Shown one piece after another: positions 35,483-46,873 of a stretch of 64,000 nt of DNA. The position numbers and the translations under genes are program-made. The stretch is from Sphingomonas tagetis (GTDB taxonomy: Bacteria; Pseudomonadota; Alphaproteobacteria; Sphingomonadales; Sphingomonadaceae). The notes beneath the pieces were generated by a model. The model made no database searches, was not told the origin of the DNA, and worked only from the letters and a program-made list of their open reading frames with translations. Every line of letters begins with the position of its first letter. The stretch's first letter is position 1. Location: assembly GCF_024211275.1 (NCBI RefSeq), contig NZ_JAMLDX010000008.1, positions 124,001-188,000 of the forward strand. Direction: 5' to 3'.

Positions 35483-36909
35483 GCCGCCACTTTCCGCTGC
35501 GCATTGACCGCATCGGCGAGGCCGGCCGCCCATTTGGTGATGTCGCCCGCGCCCAGGCACACGATCAGATCGCCCGGCTGCGCGACGTCGGCCAGCGTCG
35601 CCGCCAGTGCGCCAGCGTCGGCGATCGTCGCCGCCGCGCGATGCCCGCGCTCGCTTGCGCGCGCCACCAGCGCCTCGGCATCGACGCCCTCGACCGGTGC
35701 CTCGCCCGCCGCATAGACCGGCGAGACGAACACCATGTCGGCATCGTTGAATGCCTGCGCGAAGTCGTCCATCAGATTGCCGAGTCGCGAATAGCGGTGC
35801 GGCTGCACCACTGCGATCACCCTGCCCTCAACACTCTCGCGCGCCGCCGCCAGCACCGCGCGGATTTCGACCGGATGATGGCCATAATCGTCGATCACGA
35901 TCGCCGGATTGCCGACATCGAACCCGATCTCGCCGACCTTGGTGAAGCGCCGCTTCACCCCGCCGAACTTGGCGAAGCCATTCTGGATCGTCGCATCGGC
36001 GATGCCCATCTCCAGCGCCACGCCGATCGCGGCGAGCGCGTTCTGGACATTGTGCCGCCCCGGCATCGGCAGGTCGATTCCCTCGATCGAGCGCGTCGAG
36101 CCATCGCGCGAGCGAATGATCGCCTCGAACTTGTTGCCGCCGGGATAGGGATGGACATTGACCCCGCGCACGTCCGCCGACGCCGCGAAGCCATAGGTCA
36201 CGATCCGCCGGTCGCGCACGCGCGGGATGATCGCCTGCACCTCGGGATGGTCGAGGCAAAGCAACGCCGCGCCGTAAAAGGGCACATTCTCGACGAACTC
36301 GACATAGGCATCCTTCGCCGCGTCGAACGAGCCATAATGGTCGAGATGCTCGGGATCGATATTGGTCACCACCGCGATCGTGCCGTCCAATCGTAGGAAG
36401 CTGCCGTCGCTCTCGTCGGCCTCGACCACCATCCACTCGCTGTCGCCGAGCCGCGCGTTCGAGCCATATTGGTTGATGATCCCGCCATTGATCACGGTCG
36501 GATCGACCCCGCCCGCATCGAGCAACGCCGCGATCATGCTGGTCGTCGTGGTCTTGCCATGCGTCCCCGCCACCGCGACGGTGGACTTGAGCCGCATCAG
36601 CTCGGCCAGCATCTCGGCGCGCCGCACCACCGGAATGCGCCGCGCATAGGCCGCCTGCACCTCGGGATTGTCGCGCTTGATCGCGGTCGAGGTCACGACC
36701 ACCGCCGCATCGCCGAGATTGTCGGCGCTCTGCCCGATCGTGATCGCGATCCCGCGCTTGCGCAGCCCCTCGACGACATAGCCCTCGGCGCTGTCGCTGC
36801 CCTGCACCTTGTAGCCGAGATTGTGCATCACCTCGGCAATGCCCGACATGCCGATCCCGCCGATCCCGACGAAATGGATGGTACCGATGTCCGTAGCGAC
36901 GCCCTTCAT
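35479..36909 (-). CDS. murC: UDP-N-acetylmuramate-L-alanine ligase
   Basis: A 476-aa Mur ligase. It has [20 protein letters not shown] (UDP-binding), [13 protein letters not shown] (P loop), [21 protein letters not shown] (central motif) and [10 protein letters not shown] at the start of the C-terminal domain. It adds L-Ala to UDP-MurNAc. I chose the ATG at 36909, which overlaps the murG stop. Confidence 0.97.
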   Translation of the reverse strand: MKGVATDIGTIHFVGIGGIGMSGIAEVMHNLGYKVQGSDSAEGYVVEGLRKRGIAITIGQSADNLGDAAVVVTSTAIKRDNPEVQAAYARRIPVVRRAEMLAELMRLKSTVAVAGTHGKTTTTSMIAALLDAGGVDPTVINGGIINQYGSNARLGDSEWMVVEADESDGSFLRLDGTIAVVTNIDPEHLDHYGSFDAAKDAYVEFVENVPFYGAALLCLDHPEVQAIIPRVRDRRIVTYGFAASADVRGVNVHPYPGGNKFEAIIRSRDGSTRSIEGIDLPMPGRHNVQNALAAIGVALEMGIADATIQNGFAKFGGVKRRFTKVGEIGFDVGNPAIVIDDYGHHPVEIRAVLAAARESVEGRVIAVVQPHRYSRLGNLMDDFAQAFNDADMVFVSPVYAAGEAPVEGVDAEALVARASERGHRAAATIADAGALAATLADVAQPGDLIVCLGAGDITKWAAGLADAVNAQRKVAA

Positions 36910-38069
36910 GCGAACGCCTCCCCGCCTTGCCGGACCTTGACGGGCTCGGCCCGGCCCAACCCTGCCGACGCCCAGTCGGCATCGATCGATTCGACCAGAT
37001 CGGCCAGATCGCGCACCGCATCGGGTCGCCCGACGCTGCGGGCACATGCCGCGGCATGGGCGAGCCCCACCGGCTCCAGCCCCAGCTTCTGCATCTGCTT
37101 GGCCAGTTCCTGCGGGGTGAAGGCGCGCTGCGGGATCGTGCGCGCGCCGCCCGCCGCGCTGATCTCGCGCGCGTTCGCGGTCTGGTGATCGTCGGTCGCG
37201 CTCGGCAGCGGCACCAGGATTGCGGGCCGCCCCGCCGCGGTCAGCTCGGCGATGGTCGAGGCGCCCGCGCGCGCGATCACGACATGCGCCCAGGCCAGCC
37301 GCTCGGGCAGGTCGGGCAGATAGGTCGCGATCTCCGCCGGGATGCCATGCTCGGCATATTTGCGGCGCACATCGTCGATATCCTCGACCCGCGCCTGATG
37401 TGTCACCTGCAAGCGGCGGCGGAAATGCACCGGCAGCAGCGCCAGTCCGTCGGGCACCACCTCGGACAGTACCGAAGCGCCCTGACTGCCTCCGGTCACC
37501 AGCACGCGAAAGATGCCGTCCTCTTCCAGTGGCGGATAGGGCTTGAGCCGCAGGTCCAGCACCGCCTCGCGCACCGGATTGCCGACCAGATGCGTCTTCT
37601 TCTCATGACTTGGCTTGAGCCGCTCGACCTTGTCATAGCTCGTCGCGATCGCGCTCACGCGCCCCGCCACCAGCCGGTTGACCCGGCCCAGCACGGCATT
37701 CTGCTCGTGGATGATCGTCGGCACCTTCACCGAGAACGCCGCCATCAGCGCCGGCATCGAGGCATAGCCGCCGAACGCGATCACCGCCGCCGGCTTGAAC
37801 TCGCGATACAGTTGCAACGCCTGCTCGCGCCCGCGCAGCATCAGCCCGACGGTCTTGATCCAGCCGACCGGCCCGCCCGAAAACCGCCCGGCCTGCACCA
37901 CACGCGTCTCGACCCCGTCGAACAGGTCGGGGAAGCGCGCCCCGCGCGTATCGCTGAGCAGCGCGACCTTGTGCCCGCGCCGCGTCAGCTCGGCGGCCAA
38001 CGCCGCTGCCGGAACCATGTGCCCGCCGGTACCCCCGGCTGCCAGAACATAATGCTTACCCGAACCCAT
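36906..38069 (-). CDS. murG: Undecaprenyldiphospho-muramoylpentapeptide GlcNAc transferase
   Basis: A 387-aa GT28 glycosyltransferase converting lipid I to lipid II on the cytoplasmic membrane face. It has [16 protein letters not shown] (G loop 1), [28 protein letters not shown] (G loop) and [18 protein letters not shown] (UDP-GlcNAc site). The ATG at 38069 shares one base with the ftsW stop (TGATG). Confidence 0.97.
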   Translation of the reverse strand: MGSGKHYVLAAGGTGGHMVPAAALAAELTRRGHKVALLSDTRGARFPDLFDGVETRVVQAGRFSGGPVGWIKTVGLMLRGREQALQLYREFKPAAVIAFGGYASMPALMAAFSVKVPTIIHEQNAVLGRVNRLVAGRVSAIATSYDKVERLKPSHEKKTHLVGNPVREAVLDLRLKPYPPLEEDGIFRVLVTGGSQGASVLSEVVPDGLALLPVHFRRRLQVTHQARVEDIDDVRRKYAEHGIPAEIATYLPDLPERLAWAHVVIARAGASTIAELTAAGRPAILVPLPSATDDHQTANAREISAAGGARTIPQRAFTPQELAKQMQKLGLEPVGLAHAAACARSVGRPDAVRDLADLVESIDADWASAGLGRAEPVKVRQGGEAFA

Positions 38070-39292
38070 CAACTTCCTCGAACCGTATAGGGCGAGCGCT
38101 TGAGATACGGGTTCCGGCGCGTGAAAGCGAGCAGAAGCCCCATGCCGATCGACAGGGCCACCATCGACGACCCGCCATAGGAAATGAACGGCAGCGTCAT
38201 GCCCTTGGACGGCGCCAGCCCGGTGTTCACCGCCATGTTGATCAGCGCCTGAATGCCGAACTGCGCCGCCAGCCCCGCCGCGGCGAGCAGACGGAAATTA
38301 TCCTCCTCGTCGAGCAGCTTGACCAGCACGCGAATGATGATCGCCAGATACAGGATGGCGATGCCGATGCACGCGATCAGGCCGAACTCTTCGCCCACGA
38401 CCGAGAAGATATAGTCGGTATGCGCCTCGGGCAGCTTGAACTTGACCGTCCCGCCGCCCGGCCCGGTGCCGGTCGCGCCGCCGGCGGTCAGCACTGCATG
38501 CGACATGTCGGTCTGGTAATGCTCCGCCGCCGCCTTTTCGGGATCGGGGAACAGGAAGCTGTCGATCCGCGTGCGCGCCGTATCGTAGAAGATATAGGCC
38601 GAGATCACGCCGACCACCGCGCCGCCGCCCAGCACGCCCATCGCCCGCGTCGAGATCCCCGCCAGCATCAGCAGCACGATCCATACGAGGCCGAACACCA
38701 TCGTCTGCCCGAAATCGGGCTGCTTCATCAGCAGCGCCGCGACCAAAGCCGTCAGCACCCCGGTCAGCGGGATCACCGGCAGCGTCTCGTCCTTGGCGCG
38801 CAGCGACAGGAACCACGCGGTCGTCACGATGAAGAACGGCTTCAGAAACTCGGAGGGCTGGAAGCTCGCAAAGCCGATCCCGATCCAGCGCCGCGCGCCG
38901 TTGACCTCGGCGCCGAAGAACCCCGCCACCGCGACCAGCACCAGGCATACCGCGGTGCCCAGGATCGCCATGCGCCGCGCCAGGCTGACCGGCAGCATCG
39001 ACACGATGAACAACACCGGCAGCGACACGCCGACCCACAGCGCCTGCCGCCAGAAATAATGCATCGCGGCGAAGGTCTTGCCCTCGTCCGAATAGCGCAC
39101 CGCCGAGGCCGGCGACGCCGCCGCGACCGCGATCAGCCCGATCCCGATCAGCAGCATCGCGAGCAGCAGCAGGACGCGGTCGATCTCCCAGAACCACAGG
39201 CCGAAGCTGGAGTTGCTACCCCGGCTGAGCTTGTCTTCCATGCGTCCGCGCCAACCGCGCAGCGCCGGGACGTTCCGTCTCACATCGGTCAT
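38069..39292 (-). CDS. ftsW: Peptidoglycan glycosyltransferase FtsW
   Basis: A 407-aa SEDS-family polymerase with about ten membrane helices. GARRWIGIGFASFQPSEFLK, AHTDYIFSVVGEEFG (region of the catalytic Asp loop) and GMTLPFISYGGSSMV are family signatures. It partners with FtsI at the septum. Its ATG overlaps the murD stop. Confidence 0.96.
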   Translation of the reverse strand: MTDVRRNVPALRGWRGRMEDKLSRGSNSSFGLWFWEIDRVLLLLAMLLIGIGLIAVAAASPASAVRYSDEGKTFAAMHYFWRQALWVGVSLPVLFIVSMLPVSLARRMAILGTAVCLVLVAVAGFFGAEVNGARRWIGIGFASFQPSEFLKPFFIVTTAWFLSLRAKDETLPVIPLTGVLTALVAALLMKQPDFGQTMVFGLVWIVLLMLAGISTRAMGVLGGGAVVGVISAYIFYDTARTRIDSFLFPDPEKAAAEHYQTDMSHAVLTAGGATGTGPGGGTVKFKLPEAHTDYIFSVVGEEFGLIACIGIAILYLAIIIRVLVKLLDEEDNFRLLAAAGLAAQFGIQALINMAVNTGLAPSKGMTLPFISYGGSSMVALSIGMGLLLAFTRRNPYLKRSPYTVRGS

Positions 39293-40623
39293 AGTGCCCC
39301 CACCGCCGCGCGAAACCGCGCGCCCCGATCCTCATAGTCCTTGAACTGGTCGAACGATGCGCAGGCCGGCGACAGCAGCACCGTCTCGCCCGCCGCTGCC
39401 TGCGCCGCGGCGGATTGCACCGCTGCTTCCAGCGTATCGCTCTGCTCGACCGGCATCTCATCCTTCAGCAAATCGGCGAACAGCCCCGCCGCCTGGCCGA
39501 TCGTATAGGCGCGGCGGACATTGGGGAATCCCGGACGGCATGCGTCGAGGTCGTTCGTCTTGGCCTGCCCGCCCAATATCCAGTGGATATCCTTGAATGC
39601 CGACAGCGCCGGCGCGGTTGAGGTGGGGTTGGTCGCCTTGCTGTCGTTGACGAACAGCACGCCATTGCGCGTGGCCACCCGCTCCATGCGGTGCGGCAGG
39701 CCCGGAAATGTCTCCAGCCCGCGGTCGATGCTCGCCTGATCCACCCCCAGCGCCTCGCACGCGGCAATTGCGGCGAGCGCGTTCTGCGCATTGTGCGGTC
39801 CCTGCAGCGCGGGCCAGCGCGACTGGTCGAGGCACACCCCCGCCGCAATCTTGGTCAGGTCTTCCGCCCGTCCCGATCGCGACACCTGCTTCGCCACATC
39901 CTGCGAGGCTTCGTCGCCGATTCCGATCACGGCTGCATGCCCCTTCGACTGCATCGCGAACAGCCGCGCCTTGGACGCGGCATAGCCCGCGAACCCGTCA
40001 TAGCGGTCGAGATGATCCGGCGTGATGTTGAGCAGCACGGCAACGTCGCAATCGAGGCTCTGCGTCAGGTCGATCTGATAGCTCGAAAGCTCGAGCACAT
40101 AGACCCCGCCTTCCGGCAACGGTTCCTGATCGAGGATCGGCAGCCCGATATTCCCGCCCAGCCGCGCAGGGATGCCCGCCGTGCCCAGGATATGGTGGAT
40201 CAGCGCGGTGGTGGTCGACTTGCCGTTGGTCCCGGTGATGCCGACGACCTTGTGCGCCGGCAGTTCAGCCCGCGCATGCGCGAACAGCTCGATATCGCCG
40301 ATGATGGACACGTTCGCATCAGCCGCCTTGGTGCGGATCGGATGCCGATTGAGCGGCACGCCGGGGGATACGATCAGTGCGTCGAACTGTCGAAGGTCGA
40401 TCGGAAACTTCACCCAATCCTTCGTCGTGAACGCCGGCTCACTGCCGATTTCCACGCGATCAGTTTTGAGCTGTTTCCAAACAGCGCTCTGCGCGCCTTC
40501 GTTGTCATCCCATCCTACAACGCTGGCCCCGCTCGCGACCAACGCACGCACCGTCGCCGCCCCGGACCGCGCCAGCCCCAGCACCGCATAGCGTTTGCCG
40601 CGCCAGGCCGCGCTCGTGATCAC
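39289..40623 (-). CDS. murD: UDP-N-acetylmuramoylalanine-D-glutamate ligase
   Basis: A 444-aa Mur ligase. It has [37 protein letters not shown] (P loop), [13 protein letters not shown], and [13 protein letters not shown] for the C-terminal domain. I chose the GTG at 40623, which overlaps the mraY stop as GTGA; the longer frame runs inside mraY. Confidence 0.97.
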   Translation of the reverse strand: MITSAAWRGKRYAVLGLARSGAATVRALVASGASVVGWDDNEGAQSAVWKQLKTDRVEIGSEPAFTTKDWVKFPIDLRQFDALIVSPGVPLNRHPIRTKAADANVSIIGDIELFAHARAELPAHKVVGITGTNGKSTTTALIHHILGTAGIPARLGGNIGLPILDQEPLPEGGVYVLELSSYQIDLTQSLDCDVAVLLNITPDHLDRYDGFAGYAASKARLFAMQSKGHAAVIGIGDEASQDVAKQVSRSGRAEDLTKIAAGVCLDQSRWPALQGPHNAQNALAAIAACEALGVDQASIDRGLETFPGLPHRMERVATRNGVLFVNDSKATNPTSTAPALSAFKDIHWILGGQAKTNDLDACRPGFPNVRRAYTIGQAAGLFADLLKDEMPVEQSDTLEAAVQSAAAQAAAGETVLLSPACASFDQFKDYEDRGARFRAAVGAL

Positions 40624-41690
40624 CGCAGCTTGAGCGTCGAAAGCCCGGCCAGCGCCAGCACGAAGGCGATGATCCAGAAGCGGATGACGACAGTCGGCTC
40701 GCTCCAGCCCAGTTGCTCGAAATGATGGTGGATCGGCGCCATCTTGAACACGCGCTTGCCGGTGCGTTTGTAGAAGAACACTTGGATAATCACGCTCATC
40801 GCCTCGACCACGAACAGCCCGCCGATGATGCCCAGCACCAGCTCGTGATGCGCGGTGACCGCAATCGCACCTAGCGCCCCGCCCAAGGCGAGCGAACCCG
40901 TATCGCCCATGAACACCGCGGCTGGGGGTGCATTGAACCACAGGAAGGCGAGGCCCGCGCCGACGATCGCGCCGCAGAAGATGGCAAGGTCGCCCGCGCC
41001 GGGCACATGCGGAATGCCGAGATACGCCGCGAACACCTTGTTGCCCGCCAGATAGACGATCAGCAGGAAAGCGAGGCTGGCGATGATCACCGGCATCGTC
41101 GCGAGGCCGTCGAGCCCGTCGGTCAGGTTCACGGCATTGCCGAACGCGACGATCGTGAACGCGGCGAAGGCGATATAGGCCGGCCCCAGATCGACGCTGA
41201 ACTGGCTGAAGAACGGCACATACAGCACGGTCCCGTTCTGCTGCGTGATGACCCACGCGGCGACGCCCGCGATGACGAACTCGCCGAGCAGCCGCGTGCG
41301 CCCCGAAACGCCCGCCGTGCTCGCCTTGCGCACCTTGTCATAGTCGTCGAGGAACCCGATCAGGCCGAAGCCAAGCGTCACGAACATGCACGCCCAGACA
41401 TAAGGGTTGCTGAGGTCCATCCACAGGAACACCGACAGCGCGAGGCTGGTGAGGATCATGAGGCCGCCCATCGTCGGCGTGCCGCGCTTGGCGAGGTGGC
41501 TCTGCGGCCCGTCACTGCGGATCGGCTGGCCCTTGCCTTGCCGCACGCGCAGCCAGCCGATGAAGCGCGGCCCGATGATCAGGCCGATCACCAGCGCCGT
41601 CGCCACCGCCGCGCCGGTGCGGAACGAGAGATAGCGGATCAGGTTGAGGAGCCCCGGAAAGCCCAGCCACTCGGCGATCTCGTACAACAT
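40620..41690 (-). CDS. mraY: Phospho-N-acetylmuramoyl-pentapeptide transferase
   Basis: A 356-aa polytopic enzyme making lipid I from UDP-MurNAc-pentapeptide and undecaprenyl phosphate. It has [23 protein letters not shown] (catalytic Asp pair), [21 protein letters not shown], and [15 protein letters not shown] (His motif). Starts 5 bp after the murF stop. Confidence 0.97.
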   Translation of the reverse strand: MLYEIAEWLGFPGLLNLIRYLSFRTGAAVATALVIGLIIGPRFIGWLRVRQGKGQPIRSDGPQSHLAKRGTPTMGGLMILTSLALSVFLWMDLSNPYVWACMFVTLGFGLIGFLDDYDKVRKASTAGVSGRTRLLGEFVIAGVAAWVITQQNGTVLYVPFFSQFSVDLGPAYIAFAAFTIVAFGNAVNLTDGLDGLATMPVIIASLAFLLIVYLAGNKVFAAYLGIPHVPGAGDLAIFCGAIVGAGLAFLWFNAPPAAVFMGDTGSLALGGALGAIAVTAHHELVLGIIGGLFVVEAMSVIIQVFFYKRTGKRVFKMAPIHHHFEQLGWSEPTVVIRFWIIAFVLALAGLSTLKLR

Positions 41691-41694
41691 TCGC

Positions 41695-43089
41695 CTATGC
41701 CCTTCCCGCCAGCGCCGCGACCACGCGCGACAGCCCGACCCCGTTCGAACCCTTGATGAGGACCGCATCGCCCGGGCGCAGCATTGTCTCGATGCGCTCA
41801 CGGGCGGCAGCGGCGTCGGGCACATGGACCAATTCGATATGGCCCTCAAGCGCTCGTGCGAGCGGCGCCATCCCTTCACCGACCAGAAGCAACGCTTCGA
41901 CGCCGGCGTCACGAATCGGGCCGGCCAGCCCGGCATGAAAAGCCGCCGACTGCTCGCCCAGCTCGCGCATTTCGCCCAGCACCGCCAGCCGCCGCGTGGC
42001 GCGCGTTTCCGACAGCACCGCCAGCGTCGCGCGCATCGATGCAGGGTTGGCGTTGTAGCTCTCGTCGATCACCAGCGCGGTGCCGTCGCCCGCTCCGGTC
42101 TTGAAGCGTGCGCCGCGCCCGGCCAGACCGCCCATCTCGGCCAGCGCCAGCCCCGCCTGCTCCAGATCGCCGCCCGCCGCATCGACCGCCGCCAGCACCG
42201 CCATCGCATTGGCGACCCAGTGATCACCCGGCTGCGACAGCGTGAAGCCCAGCGTCCGCCCACCATCTTCATTGGCCGCCCCGATCTGCGCGGTGACGAA
42301 GGTCCCGCCCGGCTGACCCGGCAGGATCTCGATCGCGCGCACATCGGCGCCCTCGCCAAGCCCGAACGTCACGATCTTGTCCGCATGGGGTTCGGCAGCC
42401 GCGATCAGCCGGTCGCGATGCGGGCTGTCGAACGGCACGATCGCGGTCCCGCCCGGCTCCAGCCCCTGGAAGATCTCGCCCTTGGCGTCGGCAATCGCTT
42501 CCTCGCTGGCGAAGAACTCGGTGTGCGCCGGCGCGATCGTCGTCACCACGGCGACATGCGGCCGCACCATATGTGTCAGCGCGAGCAGTTCGCCGGCATG
42601 GTTCATGCCCATCTCGAACACGCCATATTTGGTCTCGCGCGGCATGCGGGCGAGGCTCAGCGGCACGCCGGTATGGTTGTTGTAGCTCTTGACCGAGCGA
42701 TGCGCTTCCCCGGGCGCGATGCGGTCGAGGCACTCGAACAGCGCTTCCTTGGTCCCGGTCTTGCCGACCGATCCGGTGACGCCGATCACCACGCCGCTGA
42801 TCCGCTTGCGGCTCGCCCGCGCCAGATTCTCCAGTGCTATGGTGGTGTCGCCCACCAGAATATTGGGGTGCGGTGTCTGGGAGGAAACGACCGCACCCGC
42901 GGCCCCGCTCGCGAAGGCCTGATCCAGAAATTTGTGTCCGTCGGTGGATTCGCCGGTCAGCGCGAAGAACAGCGCGCCCGACCCCACCTCGCGGCTGTCG
43001 AACGCGACCGCCCCGGCCTCGAACTCGGCCGACGCCGTGCCACCGGTCGCCGATGCGATTTCGGCGGAGGTCCAGAGTGCTTCCGTCAC
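41695..43089 (-). CDS. murF: UDP-MurNAc-tripeptide D-alanyl-D-alanine ligase
   Basis: A 464-aa Mur ligase adding D-Ala-D-Ala. It has [38 protein letters not shown] (P loop with the K-T-G variant usual for MurF), [16 protein letters not shown] and [11 protein letters not shown]. Its ATG overlaps the murE stop. Confidence 0.97.
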   Translation of the reverse strand: MTEALWTSAEIASATGGTASAEFEAGAVAFDSREVGSGALFFALTGESTDGHKFLDQAFASGAAGAVVSSQTPHPNILVGDTTIALENLARASRKRISGVVIGVTGSVGKTGTKEALFECLDRIAPGEAHRSVKSYNNHTGVPLSLARMPRETKYGVFEMGMNHAGELLALTHMVRPHVAVVTTIAPAHTEFFASEEAIADAKGEIFQGLEPGGTAIVPFDSPHRDRLIAAAEPHADKIVTFGLGEGADVRAIEILPGQPGGTFVTAQIGAANEDGGRTLGFTLSQPGDHWVANAMAVLAAVDAAGGDLEQAGLALAEMGGLAGRGARFKTGAGDGTALVIDESYNANPASMRATLAVLSETRATRRLAVLGEMRELGEQSAAFHAGLAGPIRDAGVEALLLVGEGMAPLARALEGHIELVHVPDAAAARERIETMLRPGDAVLIKGSNGVGLSRVVAALAGRA

Positions 43090-44501
43090 GCCGCCATCTC
43101 GCGCGCGACCGTAACGTCGTCGAACGGCAGCACCATGCTGCCGACGATCTGTCCCTCCTCATGCCCCTTGCCCGCGATCAGCACGATATCCTGCGGCCCG
43201 GCCTCGGCAATGGCGGCGGCAATCGCCGCACGCCGGTCGCCGATCTCGGCCGCGTTGGGGCAACCCTTGAGCACGTCCGCGCGGATCGCCGCCGGACTCT
43301 CGCTGCGCGGATTGTCGTCGGTCACGATCACCACATCCGCGCCCGCCGCCGCGGCCTGCCCCATCGGCTCGCGCTTGCCCGGATCGCGGTCGCCGCCCGC
43401 ACCCAGCACAAGGATCAGCCGCCCCTCGGCATGCGGTTTCAATGCAGCAATTGCCGCCTCGATCGCATCGGGCGTGTGCGCGTAGTCGACATAGACCGGC
43501 GCCCCGCTGCGGCTGATCGCCGCCCGCTCCAGCCGCCCGCGAACAGGTTGCAGCCGCGCCAGATTGCCCAGCGTCGCCGCCGTGTCGCCACCGGTCGCGA
43601 TCACCAGCGCCGCCGCGACCAGCGCATTCGCCGCCTGATAGCCGCCGATCAGCGGCAGGCTCACGCGATGCTCGGCCCCGTCGGCGGCGATCACCAGTTT
43701 CTGATCGAGCAGTGTCGGCTCGCGCGACACCAGCCGCAGCGCGTCGCCATGCTCGCCCACCGTCATGATGCGGTTGCCGCGCATCCGCGCGATATCGATC
43801 ACCCGCTCCGAATGCGGATCATCGGCCCACACCACCGCCGTCCCATCGGAATCGAGCACATCGGCGAACAACCGTAGCTTGGCGGTCAGATAATCGGCCA
43901 TATCGGCATGATAATCGAGGTGATCGCGCGACAGGTTGGTGAACGCCGCCGCCTTCACCGGCAGCCCTTCGGTGCGGTATTGCGACAGCCCGTGACTCGA
44001 CGCCTCGAACGCCAGATGCGTCACGCCCTCGCGCGCCAACCCGGCGACATTCGACAGAAATGTCACCACGTCCGGCGTCGTCAGTCCGGTCGACACCATC
44101 TCGTCCGCCGTGGTCACGCCCAGCGTGCCGATCGACGCGGCATGATGCCCCGCCATCCGCCACAATTGCCGCACCATCTCGACGGTAGAGGTCTTGCCGT
44201 TGGTGCCGGTGACCGCCACCGACGTTTCGGGGAATGGCGCGAAGAAGCGCGCCGCGATCCGTGCGAACTCGGTGCGCGGGTGGTCGCTCGCGATATGCGC
44301 CGCGCCCTCGACTGTCACCTCGGGCCGCGCCACCACCGCCACTGCGCCGCTCGCCACCGCCTGCGCGATGAAATCCTCGCCGTTGAACTTGATCCCGCGA
44401 AAGGCGCCGAACACCGTGCCGGGGGCAACCTTGCGGTGGTCGATGGCGAAGCCCGTGACGATCGTGTCTTCGGCGCCGCCGGTCAGTTCGCCCAGCCTCA
44501 C
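43086..44501 (-). CDS. murE: UDP-MurNAc-tripeptide synthetase, meso-DAP adding
   Basis: A 471-aa Mur ligase. It has FAIDHRKVAPGTVFGAFRG, VTGTNGKTSTVEMVRQLW (P loop) and FTNLSRDHLDYHADM. The DNPRSE motif marks meso-diaminopimelate as the added amino acid. The GTG at 44501 overlaps the ftsI stop as GTGA. Confidence 0.97.
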   Translation of the reverse strand: MRLGELTGGAEDTIVTGFAIDHRKVAPGTVFGAFRGIKFNGEDFIAQAVASGAVAVVARPEVTVEGAAHIASDHPRTEFARIAARFFAPFPETSVAVTGTNGKTSTVEMVRQLWRMAGHHAASIGTLGVTTADEMVSTGLTTPDVVTFLSNVAGLAREGVTHLAFEASSHGLSQYRTEGLPVKAAAFTNLSRDHLDYHADMADYLTAKLRLFADVLDSDGTAVVWADDPHSERVIDIARMRGNRIMTVGEHGDALRLVSREPTLLDQKLVIAADGAEHRVSLPLIGGYQAANALVAAALVIATGGDTAATLGNLARLQPVRGRLERAAISRSGAPVYVDYAHTPDAIEAAIAALKPHAEGRLILVLGAGGDRDPGKREPMGQAAAAGADVVIVTDDNPRSESPAAIRADVLKGCPNAAEIGDRRAAIAAAIAEAGPQDIVLIAGKGHEEGQIVGSMVLPFDDVTVAREMAA

Positions 44502-46255
44502 TCCCCGGCTCCCGGCGCGACGATCGGCGCGCGCACGGCGGCGACGGCGGTGCCCTTGTTCTTCGGCTCGGCCTTCCACAGCAGCGGAATCACGTCGGAG
44601 ACATCGACGTCGCGCGTCTCGTCGGGTACCACGCCCAGCATCGCGCCGGTGCGCATGATCACGCGGTTGACGACCGGGGCGGCGGTCCAGCCGGCGGTGG
44701 TCAGACCGAATGACTGGGCATTTCCGATGGGGGAATCGAGCATCACCAGCACCACATAGCGCGGTGCGTCCATCGGGAAAGCCGCCGCGAACGTGGAAAC
44801 ATTCTGATTGCGCTTGTAACCACCCGCGCCGGGCACTTCGGCGGTGCCGGTCTTGCCGCCGACGCGATAGCCCGGCGCGTCGGCCTTGCTGCCGGTGCCG
44901 TGCGTCACGATCAGCCGCAACAGCTGACGCATGCGCGCGCTCGTCGCCTCGGAAAAGACGCGGCGGCCCTCGGGCGTCTTGCCTGGCTCGATCTTGCGCA
45001 GCGTGGCGGGATGCCACATCCCGCCATTGACCAGCGAGGCATAGGCGCTGGCGAGATGCAGCGGCGTCACCGCGATGCCATGGCCGTAAGCGGTCGTCAT
45101 CACCGTCGTGCGCGCCCAATATTTCGGCCAGAGCGGCCCGGCGAGGCCACCCAGCTCGACCGGCGGCTTGTGATCGAAGCCGAGCTTGCGGAACATCGTC
45201 TCCATCCGCTCCTTGCCCAGCTCGTCGGCGATGCGCGCGGTGGCGATGTTCGACGAGTGGATCAGCGTCTCCGGCACGTTGAGCCAGCGCCGCTGCGAAT
45301 GGTCGTCGCGGATACGAAACCCGCCGACCTGAAGCGGCGCGGTCGCGTCATAGCGTTTGGCCATCGACGGCACCACGCCGGTCTCGATCGCCATCGCCAT
45401 CGTCAGCGGCTTGAACGTCGAGCCCAGCTCATAGACGCTCTGCGTGACGTTGTTGCGGAAATGCTCGGGATTCGACCCCTTGACGTTGTTGGGGTTGAAC
45501 GTCGGCAGCGACGCGACCGCGACCAGTTCGCCGGTCGCCACGTCCATGATCAGCCCGGCCGCGCCGCGCGCCTGGAAGCTGGTCATCGCCTGCCCCAGCT
45601 CGCTCTCAAGCGCCGCCTGCGCGCGCAGGTCGAGCGAGAGCGCCACCGGCTGGCCGCGCCGCGCCGGATCGGTCAGCTGCTTGTCGAGCGCCAGCTCCAT
45701 GCCGAACGCGCCCTTGCCGTCGAAATCGACATAGCCGAGCGTGTGCGCCGCCAGTGCCGCCTGCGGATAGAGCCGCTGCGGTTCGCGCGCGAACTCGATC
45801 CCCGGCTCGCCCAGCGCATGCACTGCCGCGACCAGCTCGGGCACCGCGCGGCGTTTCAGATAAGTGAATTTGGACTCGCTATCGAGCAGCGCGCGATACT
45901 CGCCCTCGCTCTTGCCCGGCAGCGTCGCCGCCAGCATCCGCGCCAGCTCGTTCTTGTCGCCGATCACCTTGCCCGGCCGCACGCCGATCGACCAGGCGTC
46001 GATCGTCCGCGCGAGCGGCGCGCCGTTGCGGTCGACCAGGTCGCCGCGCAACGGCACCAGCATCGCGTTGATGCTCGGCGAACTCTGCGGCTCCGCGAAC
46101 AAGGCGAGCAGCGCCAGCCGCCCGACGATCACGCTGATCGCCGCGGCGAACAGCAGCGCCAGGATCATCAGCCGCACATGCGCGACGGCGACGCCCGCGT
46201 GCCGGGAACCGGGACGCGGGCGATCACGATGCGCGGGGGCGACGAGGACGGTCAC
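44498..46255 (-). CDS. ftsI: Septal transpeptidase FtsI (PBP3)
   Basis: A 585-aa class B penicillin-binding protein. One membrane helix (about 28-52) is followed by a dimerisation domain (DLVDRNGAPLARTI) and a transpeptidase domain with ELGSTFKPLTMA (SxxK nucleophile), HSSNIATA (SxN) and VGGKTGTAEVPG (KTG). The GTG at 46255 overlaps the upstream ftsL stop. Confidence 0.96.
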   Translation of the reverse strand: MTVLVAPAHRDRPRPGSRHAGVAVAHVRLMILALLFAAAISVIVGRLALLALFAEPQSSPSINAMLVPLRGDLVDRNGAPLARTIDAWSIGVRPGKVIGDKNELARMLAATLPGKSEGEYRALLDSESKFTYLKRRAVPELVAAVHALGEPGIEFAREPQRLYPQAALAAHTLGYVDFDGKGAFGMELALDKQLTDPARRGQPVALSLDLRAQAALESELGQAMTSFQARGAAGLIMDVATGELVAVASLPTFNPNNVKGSNPEHFRNNVTQSVYELGSTFKPLTMAMAIETGVVPSMAKRYDATAPLQVGGFRIRDDHSQRRWLNVPETLIHSSNIATARIADELGKERMETMFRKLGFDHKPPVELGGLAGPLWPKYWARTTVMTTAYGHGIAVTPLHLASAYASLVNGGMWHPATLRKIEPGKTPEGRRVFSEATSARMRQLLRLIVTHGTGSKADAPGYRVGGKTGTAEVPGAGGYKRNQNVSTFAAAFPMDAPRYVVLVMLDSPIGNAQSFGLTTAGWTAAPVVNRVIMRTGAMLGVVPDETRDVDVSDVIPLLWKAEPKNKGTAVAAVRAPIVAPGAGE

Positions 46256-46863
46256 CGAATCTTCTTTGCCTCCGCGCGCACGCCCTTCATCAGATCGCCG
46301 AACGAGCTGTCCTTGAGCAGCCTGCTGTCGAGCGCGGCGACTGCCTCGTCCTTGGCCTTCGCCGCCGCCGCGCGAACCGGCTTGGACACCGCCGCCGCGA
46401 TCGTCTCGGACTTCACCGCCGGCGCCGACGTTACCGCTGCCGCCACTGCCGCGGGCTTAGGCGCCACGGCAGCGACCGCGTCCGACGCGGTCCGGGCCGT
46501 GCCGGTCACGACATCGGGCACGCCCTCGGGCACCACCATCGCGGCATAGCGCTCGGCCAGGCCATTGCCCTCGAGCGGCCGCAGCTGCGCCAGCGCGGCG
46601 TCGCCCGGCAGGAACTGCGCGGGAGTCGGCGCGGTGTAGCGCATCACTTCGCCGTTCCAGCGTTCGAGCTGGGCGAGGTTTGCGCGCGTGTCGAATTCGG
46701 TTTCCAGCCCGCGAATATCCTTGCGCGCCTTGACGATCGCGCGTTCCAGCCCCTCGACGCGCGCGCGCTCCGACGCCACCTGCGACGAGACGAGATAACA
46801 GCCCGGGGCCACGATCACCCCGGTCAGGAACCAGCCGAACCCGTTCAATGCCTTTATCGCCAT
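46252..46863 (-). CDS. ftsL: FtsL-like division protein
   Basis: A 203-aa bitopic protein. A short N-terminus and a membrane helix (about 8-28, FGWFLTGVIVAPGCYLVSS) are followed by a coiled-coil stretch (about 29-70, ERARVEGLERAIVKARKDIR) as expected for FtsL. An Ala/Lys-rich low-complexity tail follows (about 115-200), making it longer than E. coli FtsL. Position between rsmH and ftsI supports the assignment; sequence identity alone would not. GAGGAGG lies 5 nt upstream. Confidence 0.8.
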   Translation of the reverse strand: MAIKALNGFGWFLTGVIVAPGCYLVSSQVASERARVEGLERAIVKARKDIRGLETEFDTRANLAQLERWNGEVMRYTAPTPAQFLPGDAALAQLRPLEGNGLAERYAAMVVPEGVPDVVTGTARTASDAVAAVAPKPAAVAAAVTSAPAVKSETIAAAVSKPVRAAAAKAKDEAVAALDSRLLKDSSFGDLMKGVRAEAKKIR

Positions 46864-46873
46864 CACCGCCTCC